A stretch of DNA of 64,000 nt from the NCBI RefSeq assembly GCF_024713945.1, contig NC_134679.1, positions 1,865,001-1,929,000 on the forward strand. The letters run 5' to 3'. The notes under the pieces were generated by a model. That model had not been told where the DNA came from, did not search any database, and was given only the letters and a program-made list of their open reading frames with translations. A program made the position numbers and the translations under genes. Source of the stretch: Dermatophagoides farinae (Eukaryota; Arthropoda; Arachnida; Sarcoptiformes; Pyroglyphidae). Position 1 is the first letter of the stretch. Each line of letters begins with the position of its first letter. Below, in pieces: positions 11,913 to 24,132 of this stretch.

Positions 11913-13517
11913 TGATCAATAAATTCAAGTTATTTAATAAGAAACTAGAATTTCAACACAAGAGAACAACGTGTAACAAACTTAAAATCACGTGTGTGCA
12001 AGAATCTGTACGTTTTCAATAGATCTATGTGTGAGTGTAGTCACAATGATACTATGTATCATTTGTATCCATGTATCCATTTTTGTTTTGGTTAATGCTT
12101 CTACCACAATGGCAAAAGAAGAAATTTAATATCACAACATTGTGGCCATCACATTTAAGACCTTTTAATAAGTAGCGGTTCACATAACAGTGACGTTAGT
12201 ATTTATTGGATCCAAAAGAGGAAGAAGAAGAATAATGTTGAACAAAGTGGATAGTGTATCCATATGGATGCATGAAACGCGTCTGCAAAACTCACACATA
12301 CTCAAATCAGTTATACTCATAGTAGTCAGTTTAATAGATTTTTTTTTTTTGCAATGAATTTTTCATATATTTTCAACAAGACGACAATAACGACGTTGAC
12401 GACCACCAATATCTGTGACTGCAGAGTGAATGAATTTTTTTTTCTTTTTTTTTTTTTTTTGGTCATTTCTGTTTCACACTAATTCATCATCAAATGAATT
12501 ATGGATCTTCTATATGGACAGTATATTTCCTATATAAGAACAATTCATACACGCCCAAATGATGAAATTTTTGACCCAATATATTCTCATCATATTCATT
12601 TCAACGTTGAAAATTGTATTCAACAAGATTTTTTTTTACAATAATGATTCAAGAATTTTAAAAAAAAAATTCTCTAACCTCGAACAAAGACCTCTGTATA
12701 TTAATTTGTGTGTGTGTGTCGGTGTAGTATATGCAATACAGAACAGAAAAAAAACGTCAATTAACAAGAAGATAATACAAAGATAAATTATCCTTCATTT
12801 GTTTGGCCATTTAGCTGATCTTTTTTTTCTGCTGACTGATTTTGACATCATTACCACCATTTCGAATGGTGGCACAACCCCAAAAATAAAAAATAACTAT
12901 TTCGTCGTTAACACACAACGATCATACAGCACACCATTTCCATTGTCGACAACAAATTATCATCGAGGACATTTCCTTAGGAAAGTTCAACATCATAACA
13001 TAGTCAATCGATTTTTTTCCTTTTTTGTATAGTTATGATCAATCGAATGATTGACGTTTTCAGATGTTTTTTTTTGTTTGCTGTTTTTTGTTATCCTCAA
13101 AGTTTTATTTTCGATTCCTGACCATTATTCGGAATAAGATTATTAATTATTAAAAACGAATCATCCGATATTGATAGTGATATTAGCGCATTGAAAGAAG
13201 GAAAAAACGTCAACAGTTTATCAATCAAAACATCACTAGATCATCCTATACAATACAATGTCCTTTCAACACGACGTTATCATCGACTACATTGCAATTA
13301 ATACACAATCTAATCATAGAAATCGACTAATGATCAACAATAGAACAATCGATACGGACACAGAATTTTTATTCTCATTTGATTTTACGAATCTTATTTA
13401 ACCAGATTTTTTTCTGGTCATTATGATCAGAAACGATATTTTAATTTGAATTTTTTTCCACATTTTAAATATTTTATTCGGCTTTCGTCTACACACCCCA
13501 TTTTCAATCATTAAACC
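11913..13517. other. Head-to-head intergenic region, NOB1 (minus) and XPO6 (plus)
   Basis: About 1.6 kb that should hold both promoters. A TATA-like TATATAAG lies at 12531-12538 on the plus strand, 28 bp before an ATG of a short hydrophobic frame that I do not accept as a gene. Long T-runs occur at 12437-12460. Nothing else could be recognised. Confidence 0.45.
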
Positions 13518-16500
13518 ATGGCCGAAATTAATAATAAATCCTCGCTGCTTATCAATGGACAACAACAACAGCAACAGTCTCAACTTTTATCTCAACATCA
13601 AATTAGTGATAATTTTATCCTTAAAGACAGTTCATGTCAATGGAACAATATTCAAACATTTCAAAACATCGATACCGAATCATTGTTACGTTTAGAAAGT
13701 TTGATTAATGAATTTTTTCTTCCCATCACCGGTAATGAACGAAAACGACAAATTGAACAATCACTTGCCGAATTTTCTAACACATCAAATTCATGGCAAA
13801 TTTCATTCATTTATTTCGAACGTACATCGAATGAATATACGAAAATGTACTGCCTAACTGTGATCGAATCATTTATCAATCAACGGTGGCATACATTATC
13901 CAATGATATTCGTCAATCATTTCGTACATCATTATGGAAACATTTGTTTGAAAATCATGCTAACATTACTCCGGCAATTCGAAATAAATTCTGCAAGATA
14001 TTAGTCACAATAGCTCGTTATGATTGGCCTTATCAATATCCAGATTTTATGTCAAATATTCTGGAATTACTTACACCGGATCCTGGTCAGAATATACTAC
14101 ATTCAGCTACGTTAATTTTATTTGGATTAAATCTACTAGGAACTGCGGTTGAAGAATTATCATCGAATAAATCTTATCATAATCATTTTGCGGGCACAAT
14201 TGAATTGGTACGAATCTTACAATCGCAATTACCAAACATGTTACAAGCTTTAACCCTATTGTTGGAATCAATCATTTCGAAACATGTTAATTATTATTCG
14301 GCCACACCTCCACCATCGCCAACATCGATACATAATCAGAATAGTAATAGCAGTAGTAGTAGTAGCCGTAGTAATGCCGGTAGTCCACCGAATATTCTTT
14401 CACACATCATTAAATGTAAGTAAATATTGAAGAATTGTTTTAATTTTTCCGACAAATTATTGATGATTCGTTTCGATTTCTAGCTAATGATACATTAGGT
14501 AATGTCTTTCAAATGAGCCTAAAAAAGGGATTATTACATTCCATACCAGAAATGGACCAGGAATTTGTTCACCTTACATCACAAATTTTTGTTTGTTTAT
14601 CACAAATCATTGATTTTATGCCCGTCAGCTATTTCCAATCCATCAATTCTACATTATTATCCACCCTCTATGTATTGGCTACATTCGGTTCGATAAATTC
14701 ATCATATAATTCATCGAAATTAGGTCTGATCTCGATGAACTGTATCAATGAATTGATATCAAAAGTATCGACATTCGATTCGGAAGCAAATGAATTCATC
14801 TACAATGTATTTCATAATACATTTCTAATACTACAATTGATTGTTTCATCATCTTTGAAATCACCTAATGATGGCGAAACAAGATTCGATGAGATTGATG
14901 AAGATTATCTGAAAAAATTTATTGATTTTCTTAAATTATTCATTGGTAATCATTTGGGTCGTTTTGAAAAATTTATATCGTTTCCAACAAAAGATTTTCT
15001 CCAATTATTATTCGAATTTACGACAAAAATGTGCCATTCATATGAATGTTATCTAATGTTATTGGATACCTGGTCAGTTTATTTTGATTATCTAGAAAAT
15101 TATATCAACCAGATTGCAGCCAGTAAACAACATAAAGATAAAAGAAACGTTAGGGATGAAAAATTCGAATCAATCAAAGAGCCTATATTATCGTTTTTAT
15201 TGTTCATTTTACGTTCCATACAATATAGTTGTAATCAAGATTATCTTAAACATTTAGATGATCAAACACCTGAAGATGATTGTCGAACAGAATTGGAAAA
15301 CTATATTTATCAATCAATAGAAATTGTGGCTAAAATCGCCGATATATATCCAGAAGAAACAATTAATTATATTGATAATTATTACAATGAAAAACTACAG
15401 AATCTATATTATGGTTTAGAATTTCTAGTGAATAATAATAATAATAATAAACCAACACCATCATCAATGATGATAAATGGTGATGGAAAATCATATCATT
15501 GTTCATCACCAACGAATGATCATCATAATCATGTTCCAACCGAACAATTGAAATTACGTTTAGAAGATTTTATCATTACACTTCAAGTGATTTCACGTTT
15601 TGCAAATTATTTCATCGATATACAATTTGAAAAATATTTTCTTCGTATCAAAATGAAATTTGATAAATTATGTGAGATTCTACATTTTATTGAAATGCAT
15701 AAATTTGATAATGATATGTATGGACAAACAACAGCAACGAATCCATTTTTGAGCGAATTCCTTATGCTCAAAGCACAAATTATAGCCACATTCAAAGCTT
15801 ATATCGTATGGTATCAACAAGTTTGTTGTGCTAGTGATAAACATTCGATTCAAATAGCTCAAGCAATTGATCATATTACCATTATAATCAATACATGTTG
15901 TTCGATTATCTGTGATAATAATAACTGTACTCATTTATCGACTATCGATCATCATCATTCGATTACGGCCAATGTCGATTGTCAATCGCCGCGTATTTCA
16001 AAATGTTTGGATTCAAAAAAGAAAATGTTCCATAGTGCAGCATTAACATTGAATACATTTTCAGCTAATGTTCGACCATCGTTTGTATTCAATTTGCAAT
16101 CGGTGCAAAGACTTTTTGATCAAAATTTTCAATCCAATCTGTTGAAATTAAACGTGACAGACAAAGGAAAATACGAATCGATTTTGCCATCGCTTGTTGA
16201 TAAGATTTTAATTTCACAATCAATTTCAAATTTTTTGATTCTACCATGGTTTCAGCTATCAAATGAACAACAAAATTGGGAACGTCGATCAATCTGTTTA
16301 AATATGTTTATCGGAAATTTTTTGCATTTATTTAATGATCTTGATCTTAGTGATTCGAATCGTATTATAGCTACTGCTATGCAAGATGAAAACATTGAAG
16401 CAACAAAAAAATGTCCAAATGTTTATTGTCGATCATTGTACATATTGAAACAAGTGATTAAATCACATTCAGATTCTCCATTAAAAAGTAAACAAATGTT

Positions 16501-17620
16501 ATTGATCAGTTTAAATTCATCCTTGGAAGCATTCATACAGCTGTTGACACATAATCAACTATTAAATTCAACAATTGTCGGTTGTCAGATAACCGAACAT
16601 ATCCTTTCATTATTCATTGTCGTATTCAAAGTTTTATTTGCACGTATTCATATGGATTTTGTCGAACGAACCATACAGTCACTGTTGCAGATAATAAATC
16701 GCCATAATTTTATGGTACCCATTTCCAGAGATACAAGTTTATCGAATTCGAATAATAACAATAGTGAAGCATGGCCCGGTTTACGGGTGATAATTAAATT
16801 TTTAAAATTATTAATTCTTGTCATTGGACAACAATCATTGAATTCATTTATACGGACAATATTGCCGGATATTATTGATTTTGCTGTGATTCGAATTCAA
16901 ACCACAATGATCAATGTTAAATCACCGATGACTATTTATTTTAAAAATTCAACCGGATTTCATTATGATATCTATCATAAAATGTTAAAAGTTTATTATG
17001 GTTTTTTATATGAGCTTTTGCTCAATAATTGTCGTTATTTTTTTCCACAACGACTCAATTCAATACAACAACAATGTGTTGTGCCAACAACGTCATCGTC
17101 ACCGATTAAAACACAAAACGGTCATCATCATAATCATGTAATTGATAGTCAACAGCAAAGACATTTTGATTCAATCATGGAAATTATTGGCGAATCATTT
17201 TTGCAACCGGAAAACATACATTTATTTCGACAAAATGTTGATGCATTAGAATCGATGAATCAAAAATTAAAACTATATGAACGTTTGAATTTTAGAGAAA
17301 AATTTCGTGAACGATACCTTTTTCTATTCATGCAAACATTACTTGATCATTCGTTGGATTTATTACAAGAATCTCTATTCACAATCATCTATCATTTAGC
17401 TCAAGTTGATTTTCCACAATTTTATGAATCATTTATGCCGAAATATATTTCAAATCTATCACTATTGAATGATCAACAACGATTGGAATTGATGACAGAT
17501 TTTAAAATGGAACATCATCATCATCATCATCAACAAATACAGATTGATTTTCCTACATTTAGTTCAAAATTGAATCAACTTTTATGCAACGTTCGTTTCT
17601 TTTACAAGTGCAATATCTAA
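13518..17620 (+). CDS. XPO6: Exportin-6 (actin-profilin nuclear export receptor)
   Basis: Two exons, 13518-14415 and 14484-17620, with a 68-bp intron splitting a Ser codon. The protein has about 1,344 residues (human 1,125). Exportin-6 is a RanGTP-dependent importin-beta-type receptor that carries actin-profilin out of the nucleus. The N-terminus matches human XPO6 as I remember it: LESLINEFF, ITGNERKRQIE, YCLTVIESFINQRW, RNKFCKILV and the unusual TPPPSPTS. The rest is helical-repeat-like with inserted Asn/Ser/His runs that explain the extra length. The C-terminus (LNQLLCNVRFFYKCN) resembles the human end, but a GT donor at 17640 and an AG at 17703 suggest an alternative last exon, so the final residues are unsure. 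Confidence 0.9.
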
Positions 17621-18460
17621 TATCTGATGTTTTGAATGGTATGTATTGCAAGAAATTTTAAATTGATCAATTCTAAAAATGCATTTTTGTTTTCGATTTA
17701 TAGATTGTACCAGGAACGCGTTTATCATATATTTTCGTTGTAATTCTCTCAACACACAATTGTCAAATACTTTTATGCATGATGATATTTTTATTTTTTT
17801 TTTTTTTTTTGAATGAATTTTCGTCTCATCTTATATATACAATACACATTCGACATTTTACACAACACATTATCTATTTTGCATGGATTTTATCTTTTTT
17901 TTCTGAAAGAATTTTTTTCCTCTTTAGTAATTGTGATCATACATTTTTTTCCATTTTTTTTTTCATGATTGAATTGTCAAATTCGTCAAAAAAAATTTTA
18001 TATTCCTGTTCAAATTTTTTTTTGTTTTGTTTCGACTGCCGTATTTTATAATGGCAACGAGCATCACAACAACATTTTTTTTTCTTCATCGTACAATTCA
18101 TGATTATTTATATATATAAAAAAAATGTACGAATCGTTTTTTTTTCGCTTAATCATTTGTGTTAAGAATGGAAAAATAAAAATCAGAATTTTTTTTTGTT
18201 CTGAAACAAAAATCAAAAAACATTGAATTTTTTTTTCAATAATTATTTTATTTATAATTTTTTTTTTACTTTTTCCATCATTATTTTGCACTAAAATCAT
18301 ATTACAATTTTTTTTTTCAATTTCAAAAATTAGAATAATTAAGAATAATAGTGAGTTGGTTTTTTTTCCGATGCAAAAAATTTTTCTGCCTTTATAACCT
18401 TTAAATTTTTATCAGCTATATATGTTGTTTTGTTTTGTTTTGTTTTTTCATTCTTTAAAT
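17621..18460. other. Tail-to-tail intergenic region, XPO6 and CYC1
   Basis: Very T-rich on the plus strand, with many T-runs. A splice-like pair (donor 17640, acceptor 17703) could belong to an alternative XPO6 3' end. I saw no other gene. Confidence 0.5.
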
Positions 18461-19651
18461 CTAATTTTTAGGTTTCGAAGAAGACGGTGACTGACGGAAA
18501 AGAATTTTACGAGATTTGAGTGATGAGCCTATATGTCGTTTCCAATACCACAGTGCAACACCGATTGTACTCAAAACGATAAATGACTGATAGAAATGGA
18601 AGAATTTTTGGTTAAAAAAATGAAAAAAAAATTGAATTGAATTCCAACAATAACTTACGTCAATCAGCAATTTTTTACGTTTATCATGTTCGGGTTGTGC
18701 ACACCAGGCTAAAAATGTTGTCACATCTTTAGCCAATTGTGATGCAATAGGCGGTGTACCATCCGAATATTCTACAGCTTCATCATACAATGCTTGTGCC
18801 ATAGAAATGGCACCACCGGGGAAATACGGATTAAAATATTGTCCTTCACCGATAACCAATCCGGCCGGTGTTTCCTGATAGCCAGTCAGCAATGAGAAAA
18901 TATAATTCTCGTAGCCATGTCGCGCAAGTACAATGTAACTCAAATCCGGTGGAAATGCACCATTATTGGCAGCACGTGCAGCTTCTTCATTGGGATATGG
19001 CGATGGAAAAGCATCGGATAGTTTACCTGGTCGCATAAACATTTTACCATCTTCATTTGGACCATCTTGTACTTGAATCTGGAATTAATTATAATAATTT
19101 CAATGAAAAAAGTCATAAAAAAAAATTATCGATCATTACCTCTTCGGCTTCAGCACGTGCTTCATCTTCCGTATGTGAAACGCCAATCAATTCACGGTAA
19201 CGAACAAATCTAAGGCTATGGCAAGCGGCACAAACTTGTTTATATACCTCATAACCACGACGAATTCTAAATAAATTTTTTTTAGCATTCAATTCATCTT
19301 ATTAAGTAACAAACGCTTACGCTTTATGATCGAATGATTTAAAAAAACCATAATGTGGCCATGGATAATCTGGTGGATGGCAATAGATATCCATAGCTTT
19401 AACGGATTGATGTAGACTATAAATTAAACCGACGGTACCAGCACCAACAACACCGGCCGTGGCCAATAAAATTTTTCGTTTATTATTGACATTTGTATAG
19501 GAGGAGACATTGTTCTAAATGATCATTCAGAATAAATTATTAGCATAAATAATTTTAAAAAACTACATACCTTTTGATTGGCCAAATTAATCGATTTATT
19601 TTTAATGTTGGCCAAACATTTCGATGACGAACGCGATAATATGGATGCCAT
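18461..19651 (-). CDS. CYC1: Cytochrome c1, heme protein of respiratory complex III
   Basis: Five exons: 19651-19571, 19514-19321, 19266-19140, 19078-18659 and 18586-18461. Introns are 54-72 bp. The protein has 315 residues (human 325). It carries electrons from the Rieske protein to cytochrome c. The first ~30 residues are basic and Ser-rich like a mitochondrial presequence. A hydrophobic stretch follows ([19 protein letters not shown]). The heme attachment site is CAACH at about residues 104-108. Further family landmarks are [25 protein letters not shown] (with the likely axial Met) and [13 protein letters not shown]-terminal membrane anchor ([15 protein letters not shown]) ends in a basic tail. 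The gene faces TRAPPC8 across 540 bp. Confidence 0.96.
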
Positions 19652-20191
19652 TTGAACAAAATTATATCAAATTATAAGAGGCAGGAAATTTCGATTGCCA
19701 AATATTGGTGATAATTATTATAAATTATTTTGAATCACCAGAATCAAAATGTCTCTCTCACTATCACTATCTTTTTTCTTTCAATTCTTTTATTGAATAT
19801 TTAACATCGATAATATCATCCGTGTGGACGACACACTCCAGTTATATGTCCTCTACAACAGAAAAAGAAAAGAGAAAAGCTGTGTGTTTGTTCGCTATTT
19901 TGATTCAATCAAACACATAGGGCTCATATAGCCATTATATGATTATAAGAATTTTTTCGATGCCAATCAACTATAATTTCATAAAAAATGGCATATTACT
20001 ATACTACACCTGGCATATTTTAATTTTTCTCACAACTCTATATATCGTCGTTTTATTTAAGATCTCATGGCCGAATTTTTGTAGATTCTTGGTGATTTTA
20101 TTCGTTTTCTTTCTTGCTTTCACAATTTACATCGTTTATATAAACAATATTTATACCAAAAAAAAAAATTATCAATTGTAAATAGACAAAG
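19652..20191. promoter_or_regulatory. Shared head-to-head promoter region, CYC1 and TRAPPC8
   Basis: The 540 bp between the two start codons must hold both promoters. It is A/T-rich. No clear TATA box at a suitable distance was picked out for either gene. No other gene is supported. Confidence 0.5.
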
Positions 20192-23100
20192 ATGAAATAT
20201 GTCAATAGTAATAATTCCATTTCATCGTTGGTATCAACACATACGATCGTTAATAATAATTCTTCATATGAAGAACTTGTATCAAAATTATTCTCTTGTA
20301 ATATTGTACTTGTATTGACCGATCATGCTAAACAATTTGTAAGAAATTGTTTCGACAATGTAACATTTGCCTCGATCCTAAATCAATTTGCATCCATTGC
20401 AAATCTTCATTGTTAGTCATATTAATTCTGCAAATAATTCGTATTATAATAAGATTTTTTTTTTCTTTTCCAACAGTGACAATCCGCGACCTTAATGGTC
20501 ACAATGCTTATGCACTGAATAAGATACGCTTTCGTTTTTTTGATGTTGATCAATTCAAAAATCGGCCGAATGGTTCACAGCTTAAAAAACTTCATTCGGA
20601 TATTATAGCTTCCATGTCGAATGCATATTTGATGCAACAAAATGATGATGATAATGTTAATGATGATGATAGTTTTACGAATGAAACACCATGGTATGAT
20701 ATGTGGAAAAATGTCTTCATCGATACATTTGAACCAACGGAACATGATTTTATCGGTACAAATTGTGGATGTTTTTTCGTGATAACCAAAACTGAATTAC
20801 CTCATTATAAAGTTATTTTCGAACGTCTTTGTGCATCGGTCAGTACTGTTTATAAAATGACATTTCTATTATAATTTTCTCCTTGGTTGACAGGTGAAAC
20901 AAAATTCTACACTTCGTTTCATTCAAGCGGATTTTGTTCGTTACTTCATCGTATTGAGTGATCAGATACTTGATTCACCATTATCAACAACTGCTGATGA
21001 ATTCACTAAAACATGTCAAAATCTAAAGCTTGATTTTCCGAATTCATTTGTCTTTTATATCGATGTAAATGGTGTATCATTATCAAATACTCGTCCTGAT
21101 GATCCGTTCAAATCAACGATTGATGCAACTGGTAATCAAATCCCAGATGCAAATAATGAAAATATTATGGGTGATATGAATGCTACCGATCCGCTCAGTG
21201 TTAGTTCAGAAACGAATCGTGAGAATTCCAAATTCTATCAGGAACTTCAATCACAGCGGCAACAAAGCCAACAACAACAAAATAATAGCTCAACAACAAC
21301 TCCTTCGTTACAATCACGTGATATTATTAATGATTGGCTATCTCATTTATCCATCCATGATCATCTGAAAGAAATAATGGATTCGGTTTCCGAAACTATC
21401 GATTTCATGCTCAGGTATACCTTTATTCATCAATTTATTAATTTGTCTAATACTAATAGTCTTTGTTGACAGAGAATTCATATCCAAATTCCTTATCCCA
21501 TGGGCTGAACGTCAGATTAAAATTCTTGGTGAGCTAATTGCTCAACGTCGAGGTTTCCGTAAAAGTATATTCAGTGCAACTAAATCATTGCTAAGCAATA
21601 TGTCTTCATCGACGGTTGGCTTATCCAAGTCGCTAGGAAGTTCAGGTGTAATTTATATTCCTGATGCTCAAGAAATGCAACAAAGAAAATTGGCCGATAT
21701 TTGTATGATATTCAATATATATGAAATGGCTTATAGTCTTTATTATGCTGCTAGAAAAGATTTTCAATCTGAATCAGCATGGATATATTATGCAGGAGCT
21801 TCGGAAATGAGCGCCATTTCATCATATTTTCTTAATAAATATCACCATAATCACATGGAACAAGCGATTACAACTTATATTGATCTTTGCCGTTCTGTAA
21901 ATCTCGCTACACGAGCAACCATTCTGGCATCAGAATTATTATGTCAATTACATCGTTATAATGATGCTGCCAACCTTTACATTCGAATGACCGGTGATGA
22001 TTCTGATCTTCGTTCGGCTTTATTTCTAGAACAAGCATCCAAATGTTATTTATTAATGTCACCAAAATTACCTTTGACACGATCATCTGCAAGCCAAACG
22101 TTATTGAATGCAATTGAAAAATCTTTTACTGATGATCGTGTCAGTGCATTGGGATCTAGATATCGTAAAGCAGCATTCCATTATATACTGGCTGGTCATC
22201 GTTATAATCGTTGTGGTCTGAAGCATTTTGCTCTGTTCTGTTATCGTCGTTATAATTATCCAAATTGGGAAGCGGCATCCGATCACGTTAATTTAACTGT
22301 AGCCCGATTATTTTTATCGATAGCATCGGCAAATAATTTCCGTAAACAAGCCGAATATTTTCAAAAAGGATTGGAAATATTTCGAAAATTTTCACATAAA
22401 CAAATTTTTTTCAATGAATTTTCACGTGAATTGAAAAAAATTTCCAATAATTCCAGTGATACACAACAAGTGCAATCAGCAAATCTATACATCTTAGATA
22501 TTCCATACATTGATCAAATTGAATTTACATCACCAGATTCGATACAATTGGGTGAGAAAAGTCTATTGGTACCACGAAAATTGATACGAACAACTTGTTT
22601 TGTCGGTGAAGAAGTACACGTTCAACTGACTATTGCTGTTCCATTCGAATTGACCATATCAAACATTTCATTTATACCAGATAAACCAGACCATATAACA
22701 CCGATTGTTCATTTCCAACCAATCACTGCTCGACCCAATGAAAAAAATCATTTAATTCTGAAATTCATCTCAAAGTTTGAATCGGAATTCTCATTTATTG
22801 GCCTTAATTATCAAATAGAAGGGCTAAATTTTGAGTACTATTTCAAACAAAAAACCCAAAATTCTCTTGCATTCCTATCGATACAAGCATTACCATTAAT
22901 AATGTTCAATGTTCATTTTAATGAACTTCACATTAATACACGCGAATGTCCGATTGAACAATATTTATCCACTAATCGAATCAAAATTCCGAAAAAAGTA
23001 TATGGATCCGAAATACTTACCTATGGAATTTCATTCGAAACGAATGTTTCTCAGAATGAATTCAATTCGATACAATTGAGTACAAATACAAAAGATTTCT

Positions 23101-23582
23101 ATGTTTGGAACTTGAATCGTTCAGATGAAAGCATTGATAATCGATTCGAAGCTCAATACATAATTAAAGATCTAAATCAACAAATGAATCTATCGATGCA
23201 AATACCGCCAAACATTGATGAATATGTCATCTATTTTAGACTGTGCTATCAATCATCAGATGGTCGTAATCGAATAGTCACACGAGAATTATATTTCGAA
23301 GTTATACCTTGTATCGAAATAGAAATGTTTCTTTTTGATCATGTGATCACTTTGCATAATCTAAGTCAAACAGAATCCTTAGCCATCTATGATGTTACTG
23401 TTGGTGATGAGAATTCAATGGTGCAGACCGAACATTCTAATTCGGATTGTGTACTCATTCCGATTAATTTGAGCGCTCATTTATTGATACAAAAATCGTC
23501 CATAACATGGATACTTTATGGCAATAATATACAGAATAATAATCGTCATGGTAAAATTAATTTGATTCTTTCCTTGCCGTAA
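20192..23582 (+). CDS. TRAPPC8: TRAPPC8 / Trs85-like TRAPP III subunit
   Basis: Four exons: 20192-20411, 20477-20838, 20894-21414 and 21473-23582. All four join in frame and give 1,070 residues. TRAPPC8/Trs85 directs the TRAPP III tethering and Rab1-exchange complex to autophagy and ER-Golgi membranes. Family landmarks are LTIRDLNGHNAYALNKIRFR, TPWYDMWKNVFIDTFEPTEHD, IGTNCGCFFVIT, IPWAERQIKILGE, a helical block with RKLADICMIFNIYEMAYSLYY, and beta-rich sequence after residue ~700. Human TRAPPC8 is about 1,435 residues, so the C-terminal beta-sandwich part is shorter here. A Gln-rich linker precedes exon 4. The last exon stops cleanly at 23582 with no good later exon. Confidence 0.88.
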
Positions 23583-24132
23583 CCATCAGTTTAAATGAAA
23601 GTTTTGTTGTCGATTTTATCCATTTTTGGCCTTCAATTTTTTTTTATTATTATTTTCAATTATATAATTACTATTACTACTAATAAGATTATTATTTGAA
23701 ATAATTTTTTTTATATAATTTAACATGAGAATTATTTTGGCATTGAAATGTATCATCATCCCAGATTATTGCAAATTTTTCATGAGCAAAATTTTTATTT
23801 AAAAATGATTAGTAACGGAAACAAATTTTGAGAAAGAAATTAAATTTCAAAAATGACATTTATTATCCTTGTGATGTGGAAATAGTTTTGATCGAAAGCA
23901 AGATTCTGCTGCTGCTGCTGCAGCCACAGCTACACATGATTTGATTGAAAAATAATAATTCCTTCGATTCGGAAACAATTTGTCCGATTCATAATCAGTG
24001 AATAATTGATTTGTTCGGATGGATTGATTAATAATAATAATAATTTTATTTAATTGCTTTATTCATTCATTTATTTCAGTTACAAACACGACATTTATAT
24101 TCAATGAATAGCGCATTTGCAATCATTACGTA
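23583..24132. other. Intergenic region, TRAPPC8 3' end to AFG3L2 start
   Basis: A/T-rich, with a short CTG/CAG run (GCTGCTGCTGCTGCAGC near 23908-23925) and an ATA repeat near 24030. TTTATTTCAG ending near 24079 could be the acceptor of a 5' UTR intron of AFG3L2. Nothing else is visible. Confidence 0.45.

Noticed and set aside
12531-12786. TATA-like box followed by a 75-residue frame with a hydrophobic start (ATG at 12559)
   Set aside because: The ATG would fall at the transcription start itself, and after the first residues the sequence is Lys/Asn/Ile low-complexity with no family likeness.
19705-20181. Two short frames between CYC1 and TRAPPC8
   Set aside because: Hydrophobic A/T-driven translations inside a promoter region; no homology signal.
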